From NCBI RefSeq assembly GCF_014069575.1, contig NZ_CP059675.1, positions 868,001 to 932,000 on the forward strand: a stretch of DNA of 64,000 nucleotides. Direction: 5' to 3'. Under the pieces are notes generated by a model that did no database searches, was not told the origin of the DNA, and saw only the letters and a program-made list of their open reading frames with translations. Below, in pieces: positions 29,227 through 37,958 of the stretch (the first letter of the stretch is position 1; each line of letters begins with the position of its first letter). The position numbers were made by a program, and so were the translations under genes. The DNA comes from Schaalia sp. JY-X169. GTDB lineage: Bacteria; Actinomycetota; Actinomycetes; Actinomycetales; Actinomycetaceae.

Positions 29227-31941
29227 ATGTCCTCTTTCCTTTACTTAGCAGGTAGGCGCGCAGTCAAGGCCCGGAAAATGGTTGTCCTTGTCTGGGTTTC
29301 CGTCCTGGCGGTCCTCGGCGGCCTCGTCTTCTTCAACATGGGCAGCCTCGACAACTCAGTGGAGATCCCCGGCACCGAATCCGGGGATGCCCTTGAGCAA
29401 CTCGCCGCCACCTTCCCGCAGGTGGCCGGAGCCTCCGCCCAGATTGTCGTAACAGGCCCGGGGGTCGTGAACGAGGGCGCCAGCGCACAAGCCATCAACA
29501 ACGCCACCAATGCCCTCACCGCTCTGCCGGACGTGGACACCGTGACCCCGCTGGTGGACGAGTACACTCCCGCCGAAATCAGCTCCGACGACACCAGCGT
29601 CCTGATCACCATCCAGCTAACTGCCGCGCAAGCCAACGTCCCCGATGAGGTCAAAGACGAACTCCACGAAGTCACCGCCGCGCTCAACGCTGAGCTCCCC
29701 GAAGGCTCCAGCGCCTACCTGGGCGGCGCCCTGTTCGCCCAGGAGTTCCCCACACTGTCGGTCACGGAGGCCCTCGGCGTCGTCGTGGCGCTCATCGTCC
29801 TCATCTTCACCCTGGGCACCCTGCTCGCCGCCGGCCTGCCGCTGATCACCGCGCTGAGCGGTGTCGGCGTCTCAATGGCCATCCTCTTCCTGATCGCAAA
29901 CTTCTTCACCATCAACGCAACGACGCCTCTGCTCGCCGTCATGTTGGGGTTGGCAGTCGGCATCGACTACTCCCTCTTTATCGTCTCCCGCCACCGCGAC
30001 CAACTCCGCGCGGGGATCTCTGTCCCCGAATCAGTCGGCCGCGCCCTCGGCACCGCCGGTTCCGCCGTCGTGTTTGCTGGCATTACCGTGATGATTGCCC
30101 TGCTTGGTCTTAGCGTCGCGGGCATCCCCTTCCTCACCATGATGGGCGCAGTCGGGTCCGCCGCGGTCGGCGTGGCGGTGGTTGCCGCACTGACGCTGCT
30201 GCCCGCCATCCTCGGCTTCGCGGGCCTGCGCGTCCTCACCAAGAAGGAACGCGCCGCCCTCGCCACCGGTGAAACGTCCGACCTGGTCGGCGGCGTCGCC
30301 CCGCCCACCCCAAACCGTTTCTTCAAGTTCTGGGTCCGCGGCGCCACGAAGCGCCCCGCGGTCACCACCGTGATCATTGTGGTGGTCCTCGGCGCGCTCT
30401 CCGTGCCCGCCCTCGGCCTACGCCTGGCCCTTCCTGACGCCGGGGTCCTTCCCGAAGGCAACGAAGCCCGCACGAACTACGAGGTCGTCGCCGAGAAGTT
30501 CGGCGAAGGCTTCAACGGCCCCCTCATCGTCACCATGCCGATCGTCACCTCCACCGACCCACTGGGCCTGATGGACAGTCTCAAGCAAGAGATCGAGGCG
30601 ATTCCCGGCGTCGTCAGCGTCCCTCTCGCCACCCCCAACCTGACTGCCGACACCGGCATCATCCAGGTCATCCCAACCGGCGCCCCGGCCTCGGAGGAGA
30701 CCCGCCAAGTGGTGTACGACATTCGCGCTCTCCACGACCAACTTGCCGACGAGTACGACGTCGACATCGCCGTCACCGGCTACACCGCCGTGGGGATCGA
30801 TGTCTCCCAGAAACTCTCCAGCGCCCTTCTGCCCTTCGCGCTTGTGGTTGTCGGTCTCTCCCTGGTCCTGCTCACCATCGTTTTCCGCTCCATCGCGGTC
30901 CCGGTCACGGCTGCGCTCGGCTACCTTCTGACCGTCGGCGCCACCTTCGGCATCTCGGTGATCGTCTTCGAGTGGGGCTTCCTAGCCGACCTCCTGCAAG
31001 TCACCAGAACCGGCCCCATCATCAACTTCATGCCGATTGTCACCATGGGGATCCTCTTCGGCCTCTCCATGGACTATGAGGTCTTCCTGGTCTCCCGCAT
31101 GCGCGAAGATTACGTCCACACCGGCCGCGCCCGCGCCTCGGTCACCTCCGGGTTCCTGGGCAGCGCCAAAGTCGTGACCGCCGCCGCCATCATCATGGTG
31201 TCCGTGTTCGCGGCCTTCGTTCCCGAGGGCGATATGAGCCTGAAACCCATCGCCTTCGGCCTGGCCATCGGTGTCGCCATCGATGCCTTCGTTGTCCGCA
31301 TGACGCTGATCCCCGCCATCATGATGTGGTTGGGCGACCGTGCCTGGTGGCTGCCGAAGTGGTTGGACCGCGCCCTGCCCGTATTTGATATCGAGGGCGA
31401 AAGCGTGGTCCGCCAGCGCGCCCTCAAGGATTGGCCCGGCACTCCCGCCACCGCTGCCGCCAACGACGTGGTAGTGGACGAGGGCGGAACCGCGGTCTCC
31501 TTCCTGCTTCCCCCCGGCCAGTCCCTGCTCATCACCGGCGACACCCAGGACGTTCGCCCACTGCTGCGAGCCCTGGCCGGCCGCGAAGCCCCCGTTTCCG
31601 GCACCCTCAAGGTTGCCGACCTGCTGATCCCGGAGCGTGCCTCCGCCGTACGCCGCCGCGTCGCTTACGTGCAGGCCGGACCCCCCACCACCGGGGGAGC
31701 CGCCCGGGTTCGCGAGCAGGTCGAGCGTGCCCTGCGTGAGGGCGCCCCTATCATTGCCGTCGACCTGGGGGAGAACCTCAAGGCCGACGCTGGACTACTT
31801 GGCATTCCCGCCGCGGATGTGGGCGGTCCGATCCTGCTGGTCGGCGCCCGTACCGCCCCACCCAACCTCGCTATCGAAAACTGGCAAACCCTCAGCCTCA
31901 CCACCACGCCCGCGCCGGCACAACTGCAGGAGGTGCAGTGA
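29227..31941 (+). CDS. MMPL/RND-family transporter with degenerate ABC ATPase-like C-terminal domain
   Basis: A 904-residue membrane protein. The ATG at 29227 is preceded by AGGAG. Two MMPL halves each have an external domain followed by a helix bundle; the proton-relay Asp-Tyr motifs are present in GLAVGIDYSLFIVSRHRDQL and in GLSMDYEVFLVSRMRED. After the last helix, residues about 748-904 read like an ABC nucleotide-binding domain without its catalytic residues: LLPPGQSLLITGDTQDVRPL, then LRALAGREAPVSGTLKVADL, then RRRVAYVQAG. A Walker A lysine and an LSGGQ signature are missing. MMPL proteins export lipids or drugs by proton motive force. The gene is followed, with a one-base overlap, by a YhgE/Pip protein; substrate unknown. 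Confidence 0.85.
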   Translation: MSSFLYLAGRRAVKARKMVVLVWVSVLAVLGGLVFFNMGSLDNSVEIPGTESGDALEQLAATFPQVAGASAQIVVTGPGVVNEGASAQAINNATNALTALPDVDTVTPLVDEYTPAEISSDDTSVLITIQLTAAQANVPDEVKDELHEVTAALNAELPEGSSAYLGGALFAQEFPTLSVTEALGVVVALIVLIFTLGTLLAAGLPLITALSGVGVSMAILFLIANFFTINATTPLLAVMLGLAVGIDYSLFIVSRHRDQLRAGISVPESVGRALGTAGSAVVFAGITVMIALLGLSVAGIPFLTMMGAVGSAAVGVAVVAALTLLPAILGFAGLRVLTKKERAALATGETSDLVGGVAPPTPNRFFKFWVRGATKRPAVTTVIIVVVLGALSVPALGLRLALPDAGVLPEGNEARTNYEVVAEKFGEGFNGPLIVTMPIVTSTDPLGLMDSLKQEIEAIPGVVSVPLATPNLTADTGIIQVIPTGAPASEETRQVVYDIRALHDQLADEYDVDIAVTGYTAVGIDVSQKLSSALLPFALVVVGLSLVLLTIVFRSIAVPVTAALGYLLTVGATFGISVIVFEWGFLADLLQVTRTGPIINFMPIVTMGILFGLSMDYEVFLVSRMREDYVHTGRARASVTSGFLGSAKVVTAAAIIMVSVFAAFVPEGDMSLKPIAFGLAIGVAIDAFVVRMTLIPAIMMWLGDRAWWLPKWLDRALPVFDIEGESVVRQRALKDWPGTPATAAANDVVVDEGGTAVSFLLPPGQSLLITGDTQDVRPLLRALAGREAPVSGTLKVADLLIPERASAVRRRVAYVQAGPPTTGGAARVREQVERALREGAPIIAVDLGENLKADAGLLGIPAADVGGPILLVGARTAPPNLAIENWQTLSLTTTPAPAQLQEVQ

Positions 31942-34226
31942 TGACCACCCCAACCACTTCCGCAAACCCTCGCCGCAAGCGCACCATGCTGGTCGCTTTG
32001 ACCGCGCTGGTCGCCCTCGCCCTCCTTGCGTTGTCCCTGGTAGGGATGCGCCCTGCCGCTGCTCATTCGCGGTTGGCCGCCGTCGTCAACAATGACGTTT
32101 CGGTCGAGGTCGAAGGCCAGATTGTCCCCATGGGCCGCCAACTCACGGCTGAACTGGTCAGTTTGGATGGTCCCTTCGAGTGGGAGATCACCACTTCCGA
32201 CCGCGCCGCCGCTGGCCTTAGGTCGGGTCGCTACGCTGCGGCAGTGACGATTCCGCCGGAGTTCTCTGCCGACGTCACCTCCCTGTCATCGCTGTCGAAC
32301 GCGGTACAGGCTTCGGTTGAGGTCGAGGTTGCTCCCGGATCTTCCGCATCCCGTGACACCGAGGTGGAATTAGAGGTGTGGAAGGCGACCGCCAACCTGG
32401 GCTCCATGATGACCGAAGAGTTCGTCGCCGGCATCTTCGGGGGCCTGAGCGAAATGGGTCCGCAACTGCAGGAAGCTGCCGATGGCGCCCAACAACTTGC
32501 CGATGGGGCCGAGGGCGCCCAGTCCGGCGCTTCCGCCCTCGCCGACGGCAACCGCACACTGGGTGACGGCGCCGGGCTAGCGGCCGATGGCTTGGGTCAG
32601 TTGGCGGCGGGCACCGATGAGCTCGGGGCGGGCCTGGGCCAACTCGCCAGCGGCGCCGGTGAAGCCGCAAGCGGTGCCAGCCAGTTGGCCGGGGGCTTGG
32701 GGCAGGTGTCAGCAGGTGGTCCGGCACTAGTCGCCGGTGGCACCCAGTTGGCGCAGGGCAGTCAGGCTTTCACGAACGGCCTCGAACAGTATGTTGCAGG
32801 GGTGAGTGAAGCGGCTGGTGGCGTCAACCAGTTGAATGACGGTGTCCAGCAGCTCACGCCCATCCTCGATGCTCTCAAGGACGCGCTGGGCAAAGTTGAT
32901 GGCAATGTTGAGGAGCTGGTTGACCAGTTGTTGGCTCAGATTGAGGTTGTCTTGGATCAGCTGCCCGCCCTGCTTGATCAGCATTGCGTCGCCTACCCTG
33001 ACAGTCCGCTCTGTGCGCCGGAGGTGCGAGCAGAGCTGGATGCCGTCCTCGCCCAGTGGCTAGTGGACTTGCGAGCTCAGATTGAAGCCGGGTTGAACCA
33101 GCAGATCATCGCGGAGATCCAAGCCGTCCTCGACCAAATCAACAGCGGTGTGGGGCAGATTGATGACCTGCTCAACGGCTTGCAGGCGCTGGCTGATGGC
33201 ATGAACCAGCTCTCGGCCACCGGCACCCAGCAGTTGGTGCCCGGGGCACGCGGGATTGCTGACGGCATGACCCAGTACGTGGGTGGCGTCAAGCAGTACA
33301 CCGACGGCGTCTCCCAGATCGCTGCTGGTGCCGCGCCGCTTGCCGGGGGGATTAGCCAGCTGGCCGATGGTGCAAGCACAGCCGCTTCCGGCACCGGTGA
33401 ACTGGCTTCCGGTGCGCGTCAGGCCCAGGATGGCGTCGGGCAACTGGCTGACGGCGCGCAGGCGCTTGCCAATGGCACTGACGAACTTGGCGATGGCCTA
33501 GGCCTGCTGGGTGACGGCGCCGGCGAGCTTGCCGACGGCCTCGCCATGGCTGGGGACGCGGTTCCGAGCGTGAGCGACGAGCAGGCCGCAGCCCTCGGTG
33601 AGGCTCTGGCCTCCCCGGTGCAGAGCCCGGTTGTTGCAGCCGGTCAGTCAGCAGCGCCTGCCGTGGCGCTGGGTCTGCTGCTGTGGCTAGCCTCCATGTT
33701 GCTGCAGAGCGTTTACCCGCCTGCGGCCACATACCTTGCGTCTTCAACGCGTTCGTCGGCGTTCCTTGCCGTTCGCGCCCTGCGACACCCGGCGCTGTGG
33801 TCGGGTGCGATCGGTGCGGTGGGCGGCATCATTGTCGCCATGATCGGTTCGGCAAGCGTGGGTGGTTTCTTCGGCCTTCTCGCCTTCGGCATCCTGGCTG
33901 GCTTGGTCTTTGCCGCCGTGCAGCAGGCCCTGGCCCTAGTCCTTCCCAAGGGCTGGGTCACGGCCTCGGTCGCGGCCCTGGTTATCGGGGTTTCCGCAGC
34001 CTTGGCCCCAGCGGGCGTGTCCGCACTGGGTAGCCTTGCGGGCATGCTCCCGGCGGGCCTCGCGGGTGAGGTGTTCGCGGGCCTCCTCGTCCCCGGCCTT
34101 GGTTCCATCGCGGGCGCCGCGGTGCTGCTGGGACTGTGGGGGGCGCTGGCCGTGGTGATTTCCATTGTCGCCACCAGTTCGAAACGGAAGAATCCAGAGG
34201 TCGCGGCAGCAGCCGCCGCCGGATAG
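31941..34226 (+). CDS. YhgE/Pip-domain membrane protein with Gly/Ala/Leu heptad-like repeats
   Basis: About 761 residues. An N-terminal membrane anchor is followed by the YhgE/Pip N-domain (RLAAVVNNDVSVEVEG), a long series of repeats of the type GAxxLAxGxxQLxxG (about 180-300 and 420-540), a coiled helical insert, and a C-terminal block of about five to six membrane helices. Members include the Lactococcus phage infection protein Pip and B. subtilis YhgE (phage receptors); in B. subtilis-like EsaA/YueB proteins similar architecture belongs to type VII secretion. Here it is translationally coupled to the MMPL gene (TGATG), so an envelope or export role is likely. GTG at 31938 is an alternative start; ATG at 31941 has the better spacing from GGAGG. 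Confidence 0.85.
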   Translation: MTTPTTSANPRRKRTMLVALTALVALALLALSLVGMRPAAAHSRLAAVVNNDVSVEVEGQIVPMGRQLTAELVSLDGPFEWEITTSDRAAAGLRSGRYAAAVTIPPEFSADVTSLSSLSNAVQASVEVEVAPGSSASRDTEVELEVWKATANLGSMMTEEFVAGIFGGLSEMGPQLQEAADGAQQLADGAEGAQSGASALADGNRTLGDGAGLAADGLGQLAAGTDELGAGLGQLASGAGEAASGASQLAGGLGQVSAGGPALVAGGTQLAQGSQAFTNGLEQYVAGVSEAAGGVNQLNDGVQQLTPILDALKDALGKVDGNVEELVDQLLAQIEVVLDQLPALLDQHCVAYPDSPLCAPEVRAELDAVLAQWLVDLRAQIEAGLNQQIIAEIQAVLDQINSGVGQIDDLLNGLQALADGMNQLSATGTQQLVPGARGIADGMTQYVGGVKQYTDGVSQIAAGAAPLAGGISQLADGASTAASGTGELASGARQAQDGVGQLADGAQALANGTDELGDGLGLLGDGAGELADGLAMAGDAVPSVSDEQAAALGEALASPVQSPVVAAGQSAAPAVALGLLLWLASMLLQSVYPPAATYLASSTRSSAFLAVRALRHPALWSGAIGAVGGIIVAMIGSASVGGFFGLLAFGILAGLVFAAVQQALALVLPKGWVTASVAALVIGVSAALAPAGVSALGSLAGMLPAGLAGEVFAGLLVPGLGSIAGAAVLLGLWGALAVVISIVATSSKRKNPEVAAAAAAG

Positions 34227-34235
34227 GTTGGAGGT

Positions 34236-35105
34236 ATGGCAGACGCGACCTTCACCAAACAAGCTGGCGCCACCCCGGGTCAGCCCCTCTATGAGGCGGC
34301 CGGGTTGGCGTGGTTGGCCGAGGGTGGTGCGCGCGTCCCAAAGGTGATCGAGGCAACCCGCACCAGGCTCGTCACCGAACGTATCGACGAGGCCGCCCCA
34401 ACCGCCGAGGCCGCCCGCCAACTAGGCGCCATGCTCGCCCACCTGCACGCCAGTGGCGCCCCCTGGTTTGGCGCACCACCGCCGGGCTACCCAGACCCTG
34501 CCAGACACGATCCTGCAACGGGTTGGATGGGAGCCGCGCCGCTGCCGCTCCTCACCGCGCCGCCGGACAGTGCCGCAACACCGGAAATGGCCGGGCTGCC
34601 GGAAGATGCCGCGCCGCAGCAAACCACCGGCTGGGGCCACTTCTACGCGAACTACCGCATCCGCCCCTACCTGGCCCGCACCTTCATCGCAGCCGAGAAA
34701 GCCGAGGTCGAAGCCCTCTGCGCCCTGCTTGCATCAGGCGCCCTCGACCACCCCCAACCCCAAGCGGTCCGCGAGGCTGGCTTCGCTGCCGCCCGCATCC
34801 ACGGCGACCTGTGGAGTGGCAACATCATGTGGGGGAGGAGCGGCCCAACCTTGATCGACCCTGCAGCCCAAGGCGGTCATGCCGAGGAGGACCTTGCCAC
34901 CCTGCACACCTTCGGCGCCCCGCACCTGGCCCATATCATCGCCGGATACCAGGAAGTCTCACCGCTGGCCTCCGGCTGGGAGCAGCGCGTCGGCCTGCAC
35001 CAAATACACATCCTCACCGTCCACTGCTACCTGTTTGGCCGCAGGTACGTGCCGCAGACAATGGCGGCGGTCCGCGGCGTGCCCACCAGCGCAGCACTCA
35101 CCTGA
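34236..35105 (+). CDS. Fructosamine kinase family protein
   Basis: A 289-residue kinase-fold protein. The Brenner-type catalytic loop is ARIHGDLWSGNIMW (Asp as base, Asn for metal), followed by the DFG-equivalent LIDPAAQGGHAEEDLA, both typical of fructosamine/ketosamine-3-kinases. It also has the family segment GWGHFYANYRIRPYLA. These enzymes phosphorylate glycated lysines so that the sugar falls off. The ATG at 34236 follows GGAGG closely (two bases), so the start could be slightly different. It follows the YhgE-type gene by nine bases and may share its transcript, though no functional link is evident. Confidence 0.88.
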   Translation: MADATFTKQAGATPGQPLYEAAGLAWLAEGGARVPKVIEATRTRLVTERIDEAAPTAEAARQLGAMLAHLHASGAPWFGAPPPGYPDPARHDPATGWMGAAPLPLLTAPPDSAATPEMAGLPEDAAPQQTTGWGHFYANYRIRPYLARTFIAAEKAEVEALCALLASGALDHPQPQAVREAGFAAARIHGDLWSGNIMWGRSGPTLIDPAAQGGHAEEDLATLHTFGAPHLAHIIAGYQEVSPLASGWEQRVGLHQIHILTVHCYLFGRRYVPQTMAAVRGVPTSAALT

Positions 35106-35357
35106 CGAGCCTAACGGTGCGAGTTCGGCCTAACGGTGCGAGTTCGGCTCGATTCTGCCCAATATGACAGTGTTATCTGAGCCAAACTCGCTCCGTTAGG
35201 CGGGGGTGGACCAAACTCGCTCCGTTAGCCTGCCGGTGCGGGCGGAAAGCTGCCAGCGAGGCAGACACCTTCTCTAGCGACCGACGTCACCGGACAGGGC
35301 TCTGGAAAGTTGGAAAGCTTTGGATCGTCACTATCTAGTGCATACAAATAAGGTCAC
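35106..35357. other. Convergent intergenic region with paired direct repeats in inverted orientation
   Basis: About 250 bases without a gene. CTAACGGTGCGAGTTCGG occurs twice in tandem (35111-35128, 35130-35147), then CCAAACTCGCTCCGTTAG twice (35182-35199, 35211-35228), which is its near-complement. The result is a nested double stem around a loop holding ATGACAGTGTTAT. The remainder (35230-35357) shows nothing recognisable. Confidence 0.7.
35111..35228. terminator. Double-armed inverted repeat, candidate bidirectional terminator
   Basis: Two tandem left arms and two tandem right arms, each 18 bases, complementary with two mismatches. The loop dyad ATGAC-AGT-GTTAT resembles the ATAAC-AGC-GTTAT dyad in the loop at 27383-27481 although the arms differ. 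Located between the convergent fructosamine kinase and HEPN genes. Confidence 0.65.
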
Positions 35358-35762
35358 CTAGGTGCGGGCGCGGTTCACGAGCGATTGCGCTGCCCGTCTC
35401 GCGCGCCGCAACTGGTCTGAGTTCATCGGATCATGCCCGTACCCTGCGCGGGTCTTCATCCCGATGAGAGTAGACAGTTGCCTCGATGCAGGCTTATCCA
35501 CCTCTGCCAGCAACGTCACAGCCTGTGCGTGGTCTGAGCCTTTGGCGTGAAGTCCAAGTGCCGATGCGCATATTGCATCCGCTGCGGCAATGCCAGCGTG
35601 TACGTACAAGGTTACGGCGGCATCAGCAACATCGTTCTCGTTGTCAGCCAGGTCCAGTGCTTCATCAGCCACGCTCAAGAAGCTCTGGGCTTTCGTTAGG
35701 CGGCCTACAGCTACCGACTTGTCTGCAGGAACCGTGCGTTGCGCTCGCCTCGGTGACATCAT
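35358..35762 (-). CDS. HEPN-domain protein, toxin of an MNT-HEPN pair
   Basis: A 134-residue, all-helical protein. RAGYGH (Arg105 to His110) is an RX4H motif, the HEPN RNase active-site signature, located in the fourth-helix region as in known HEPN toxins. The first ATG overlaps the stop of the nucleotidyltransferase gene by four bases (ATGA), the usual arrangement for MNT-HEPN toxin-antitoxin modules, in which the nucleotidyltransferase adenylylates and silences the HEPN RNase. Assignment rests on the motif plus partner; overall similarity is hard to judge by eye. Confidence 0.75.
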   Translation of the reverse strand: MMSPRRAQRTVPADKSVAVGRLTKAQSFLSVADEALDLADNENDVADAAVTLYVHAGIAAADAICASALGLHAKGSDHAQAVTLLAEVDKPASRQLSTLIGMKTRAGYGHDPMNSDQLRRARRAAQSLVNRART

Positions 35763-36385
35763 GATGCTGCCTTAGCTCTTCTGGATGCCCGCCGCAACCA
35801 GGCCATATCTCCGAGGATCTCGATCCCCTCTCGCATGACTGAGTCAAAGATCGGCGCAGACGCGACCTCTCCTTCCCGATAGGTAAGTAGGCCGACTGAA
35901 TTTCCAGTCCAGGTGAGCACACTGTGTGCGAGGTCAGAGAGCTGGTCTTCGGCCTGTTCCTCAGGCACTCCATCCGGGATCACGAAGAGCAAGTCAATAT
36001 CGCTGTCATCACTCATGTCACCCCGAGCGGCTGAGCCGAACATAACCACGAGGGTGGGCTCGAAGCTAAACTGCTGCTGAACCGTCTCCCGGATGCGAGT
36101 AGTCAGCGCAGACTTCGCGTCGGCGACCATCAATACTGCGTTGATAAGAAGGTGGTCTTGATTCAGAGCATACCCACTGGTGTGTCCGGCGGCTCTTTCA
36201 GAAACGATGCCTTGACGAAGAAGCCTATCAAGCGATTTTCTGACGCCGCTCAGTGACCCGTGTTCTGGTAGCACGCGGTGAATCTGATCAGCGGTTAGAT
36301 GGTCGCGAGAACGAGACAAAACGGTCAGGACCTGAGAGTCTAAACCTACCGGCGCGAGGGCCGCAAACGGGTTCTGTAAGCGCAA
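35759..36385 (-). CDS. HTH + minimal nucleotidyltransferase, antitoxin of an MNT-HEPN pair
   Basis: A 208-residue protein with two parts. Residues about 15-75 form a winged helix (DHLTADQIHRVLPEHGSLSG then VRKSLDRLLRQGIV). Residues about 105-145 hold the polymerase-beta-type nucleotidyltransferase motif VMFGSAARGDMSDDSDIDLL (Gly117-Ser118, metal ligands Asp129 and Asp131). Fusion of a DNA-binding domain to MNT suggests that the antitoxin also autoregulates. Upstream DNA carries a perfect 18-bp dyad and five helically phased repeats that could be its binding sites. Confidence 0.82.
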   Translation of the reverse strand: MRLQNPFAALAPVGLDSQVLTVLSRSRDHLTADQIHRVLPEHGSLSGVRKSLDRLLRQGIVSERAAGHTSGYALNQDHLLINAVLMVADAKSALTTRIRETVQQQFSFEPTLVVMFGSAARGDMSDDSDIDLLFVIPDGVPEEQAEDQLSDLAHSVLTWTGNSVGLLTYREGEVASAPIFDSVMREGIEILGDMAWLRRASRRAKAAS

Positions 36386-36605
36386 TTGCTGCCCCTTCGC
36401 GTTGGTGGACCGTTACAGGCCGCTACACCAAGGTGTATACGGGTATACACGTGTGCACACAAATATACACAAGAGCACACAAATGCACACAAAAGTACAC
36501 AACTAGACACTGAAGTGCGTACTTGCACGCCATAGCCCGTTGCCGGACTCCGCTGTCGCCGCAGGGGCCCCGCACACAACTCCCGCGGGGCCCCGCGCCT
36601 GACAA
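36386..36605. promoter_or_regulatory. Promoter/operator region of the MNT-HEPN module with phased repeats
   Basis: About 220 bases, no gene. It contains the perfect dyad GTGTATACGGGTATACAC (36433-36450), then GTGTGCACAC (36451-36460), then five 10-bp repeats of (C/T)ACACAANNN at 36456-36505 with a sixth degenerate copy to 36515. A GC-rich hairpin-prone stretch (GGGGCCCCGC type) at about 36567-36597 follows next to the end of the flavoprotein gene and may terminate it. Confidence 0.7.
36456..36515. repeat. 10-bp phased direct repeats (iteron-like)
   Basis: CACACAAATA, TACACAAGAG, CACACAAATG, CACACAAAAG, TACACAACTA and a degenerate GACACTGAAG follow one another without gaps. A 10-base period puts every unit on the same face of the helix. 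Confidence 0.85.
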
Positions 36606-37879
36606 CTACTTCCGCGCCATCTCCCGCGCAGCCCGCATCCCAAACACCGCAGCCGGTGCAATGGTTGATCCCGGCCCGGGGTACGTGTTCCCCATGACGG
36701 ATGCAGAGTTGTTCCCAGCCGCATACAGCCCCTCGATGACGCCGCCGTCCGAGCGCAGCGCCCGCCCGTCCTCGTCCGTCAGCACCCCACCCTTGGTGCC
36801 GAGGTCGCCGAGGACGACCCTGTAGGCGTGGTACGGCGCCCGCTCCACAGCCCCCAGGTTGGGGTTGGGGTGCACGGTGGGATCCCCGTAGTAGCGGTCA
36901 TACGCCGAGTTGCCACGCCCGAAGTCACCGTCGACCCCGGCCCGCGCGAACCCGTTGAATCGCTCCACTGTACCGCGCAGCACTGCCGGGTTGACGTTCA
37001 TCTTCCCCGCCAACTCATCCAGCGTCTTCGCCTTGACTTCGAGCCCCGCTTCCTTGCGCGCCTTGTTCGCGCGCGGGTCCATCGCGAAGGTGCGGAAGTA
37101 GCGCACGACGTAGCGTGAATCCATGATCAGCCAGTACGGCATTGACCGTTCCCCAACAATGAATGACGGGCTGCCACCCGGGAAGGCCTCAATCGAGCCA
37201 CCCCACCACGCGTCGTCCATCAGTTCCACTGCCGCCCCAGCCTTCTGCGCCAAGGTGATGGTTGCGCCGGTGTTGTACTCGTTGCCCGAGGGCGAGCCCT
37301 CAATCCCGTGGTACTTCTTACGCCACTCCACGTTGGACTCAAACCCGCCGGCAGCCAGCATGACACCGCGACGAGCCCCAACCCGTACCTTCTTCCCCTC
37401 ACGGTTGATGACGGCGCCAATCACGCGCCCGTCGTCCATGATGAGTTCTTCGATGGGGGAGTCCAGCCACAACGGCACGCCGAGTTTCAGCACGACGGCC
37501 TCCAGGAACGCCGTCGCCCATGCTGACCCGATCCCTGTCAGTCGCTTGCCGGTCACCCCATCCACGAACGCCGCCTGCCGCTGCGGTGATGCAGATTTCG
37601 AGGGCGTCCCAATCGCGGACATCATGTACTCAATGGCCTCTTCGCGAGAGTCCCCAACCCTGTCCCTCTGCATCAGCGGGTTGTTGGGCAACCACATCCC
37701 CCACCGGACATGGAGGTCGAGCCACCCCACTTTTCCGACCCCTCAACGATCACCGTTGACAGCCCGGAATCAGCCGCACCTAGTGCCGTCGCAAACCCGG
37801 CACCACCACTGCCGACGACGACCACATCAAAGACCTCATCAAACTTGTCACCGAATTCCTCATCGAAGCTTTGCGCCAT
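36606..37879 (-). pseudogene. KstD-like FAD-dependent dehydrogenase, frameshifted and internally shortened
   Basis: The 5' part (from ATG 37879) encodes the FAD Rossmann motif FDVVVVGSGGAGFATALGAA and KWGGSTSMSGGG, then meets a stop. The 3' part, in the next frame, picks up exactly with MWLPNNPLMQRDRVGDSREE and runs to NTYPGPGSTIAPAAVFGMRA, the hallmark C-terminus of 3-ketosteroid-delta-1-dehydrogenase-type flavoproteins. Restoring one G in the G5 run at 37698-37702 (plus-strand C5) rejoins the frames. Even rejoined, the product is about 424 residues, whereas KstD proteins are about 510-560; roughly 100 residues are missing after EEAIEYMMSAIG. Either decay or a sequencing error explains the frameshift; the internal shortening favours decay or a divergent subfamily. 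Confidence 0.8.
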
Positions 37880-37923
37880 TACTTTTCTTCCCCCTTGAAG
37901 TTGAAGCGATAAACCCACAAACT

Positions 37924-37943
37924 ACCGGACAGTATTGTCCGGT
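37924..37943. promoter_or_regulatory. Perfect palindromic operator between the flavoprotein and TetR genes
   Basis: ACCGGACAGTATTGTCCGGT is an 8+4+8 perfect dyad. It lies between the divergent KstD-like gene and the TetR-type gene and overlaps the likely promoter of the latter. Probable binding site of the TetR protein. Confidence 0.85.
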
Positions 37944-37958
37944 CGCTATGCTTTAAGC

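Noticed and set aside
36428-36515. Phased ACACAA repeats as a CRISPR array or replication origin
   Set aside because: Units are only 10 bp without spacers, and no cas or rep gene is nearby; a regulator array fits better.
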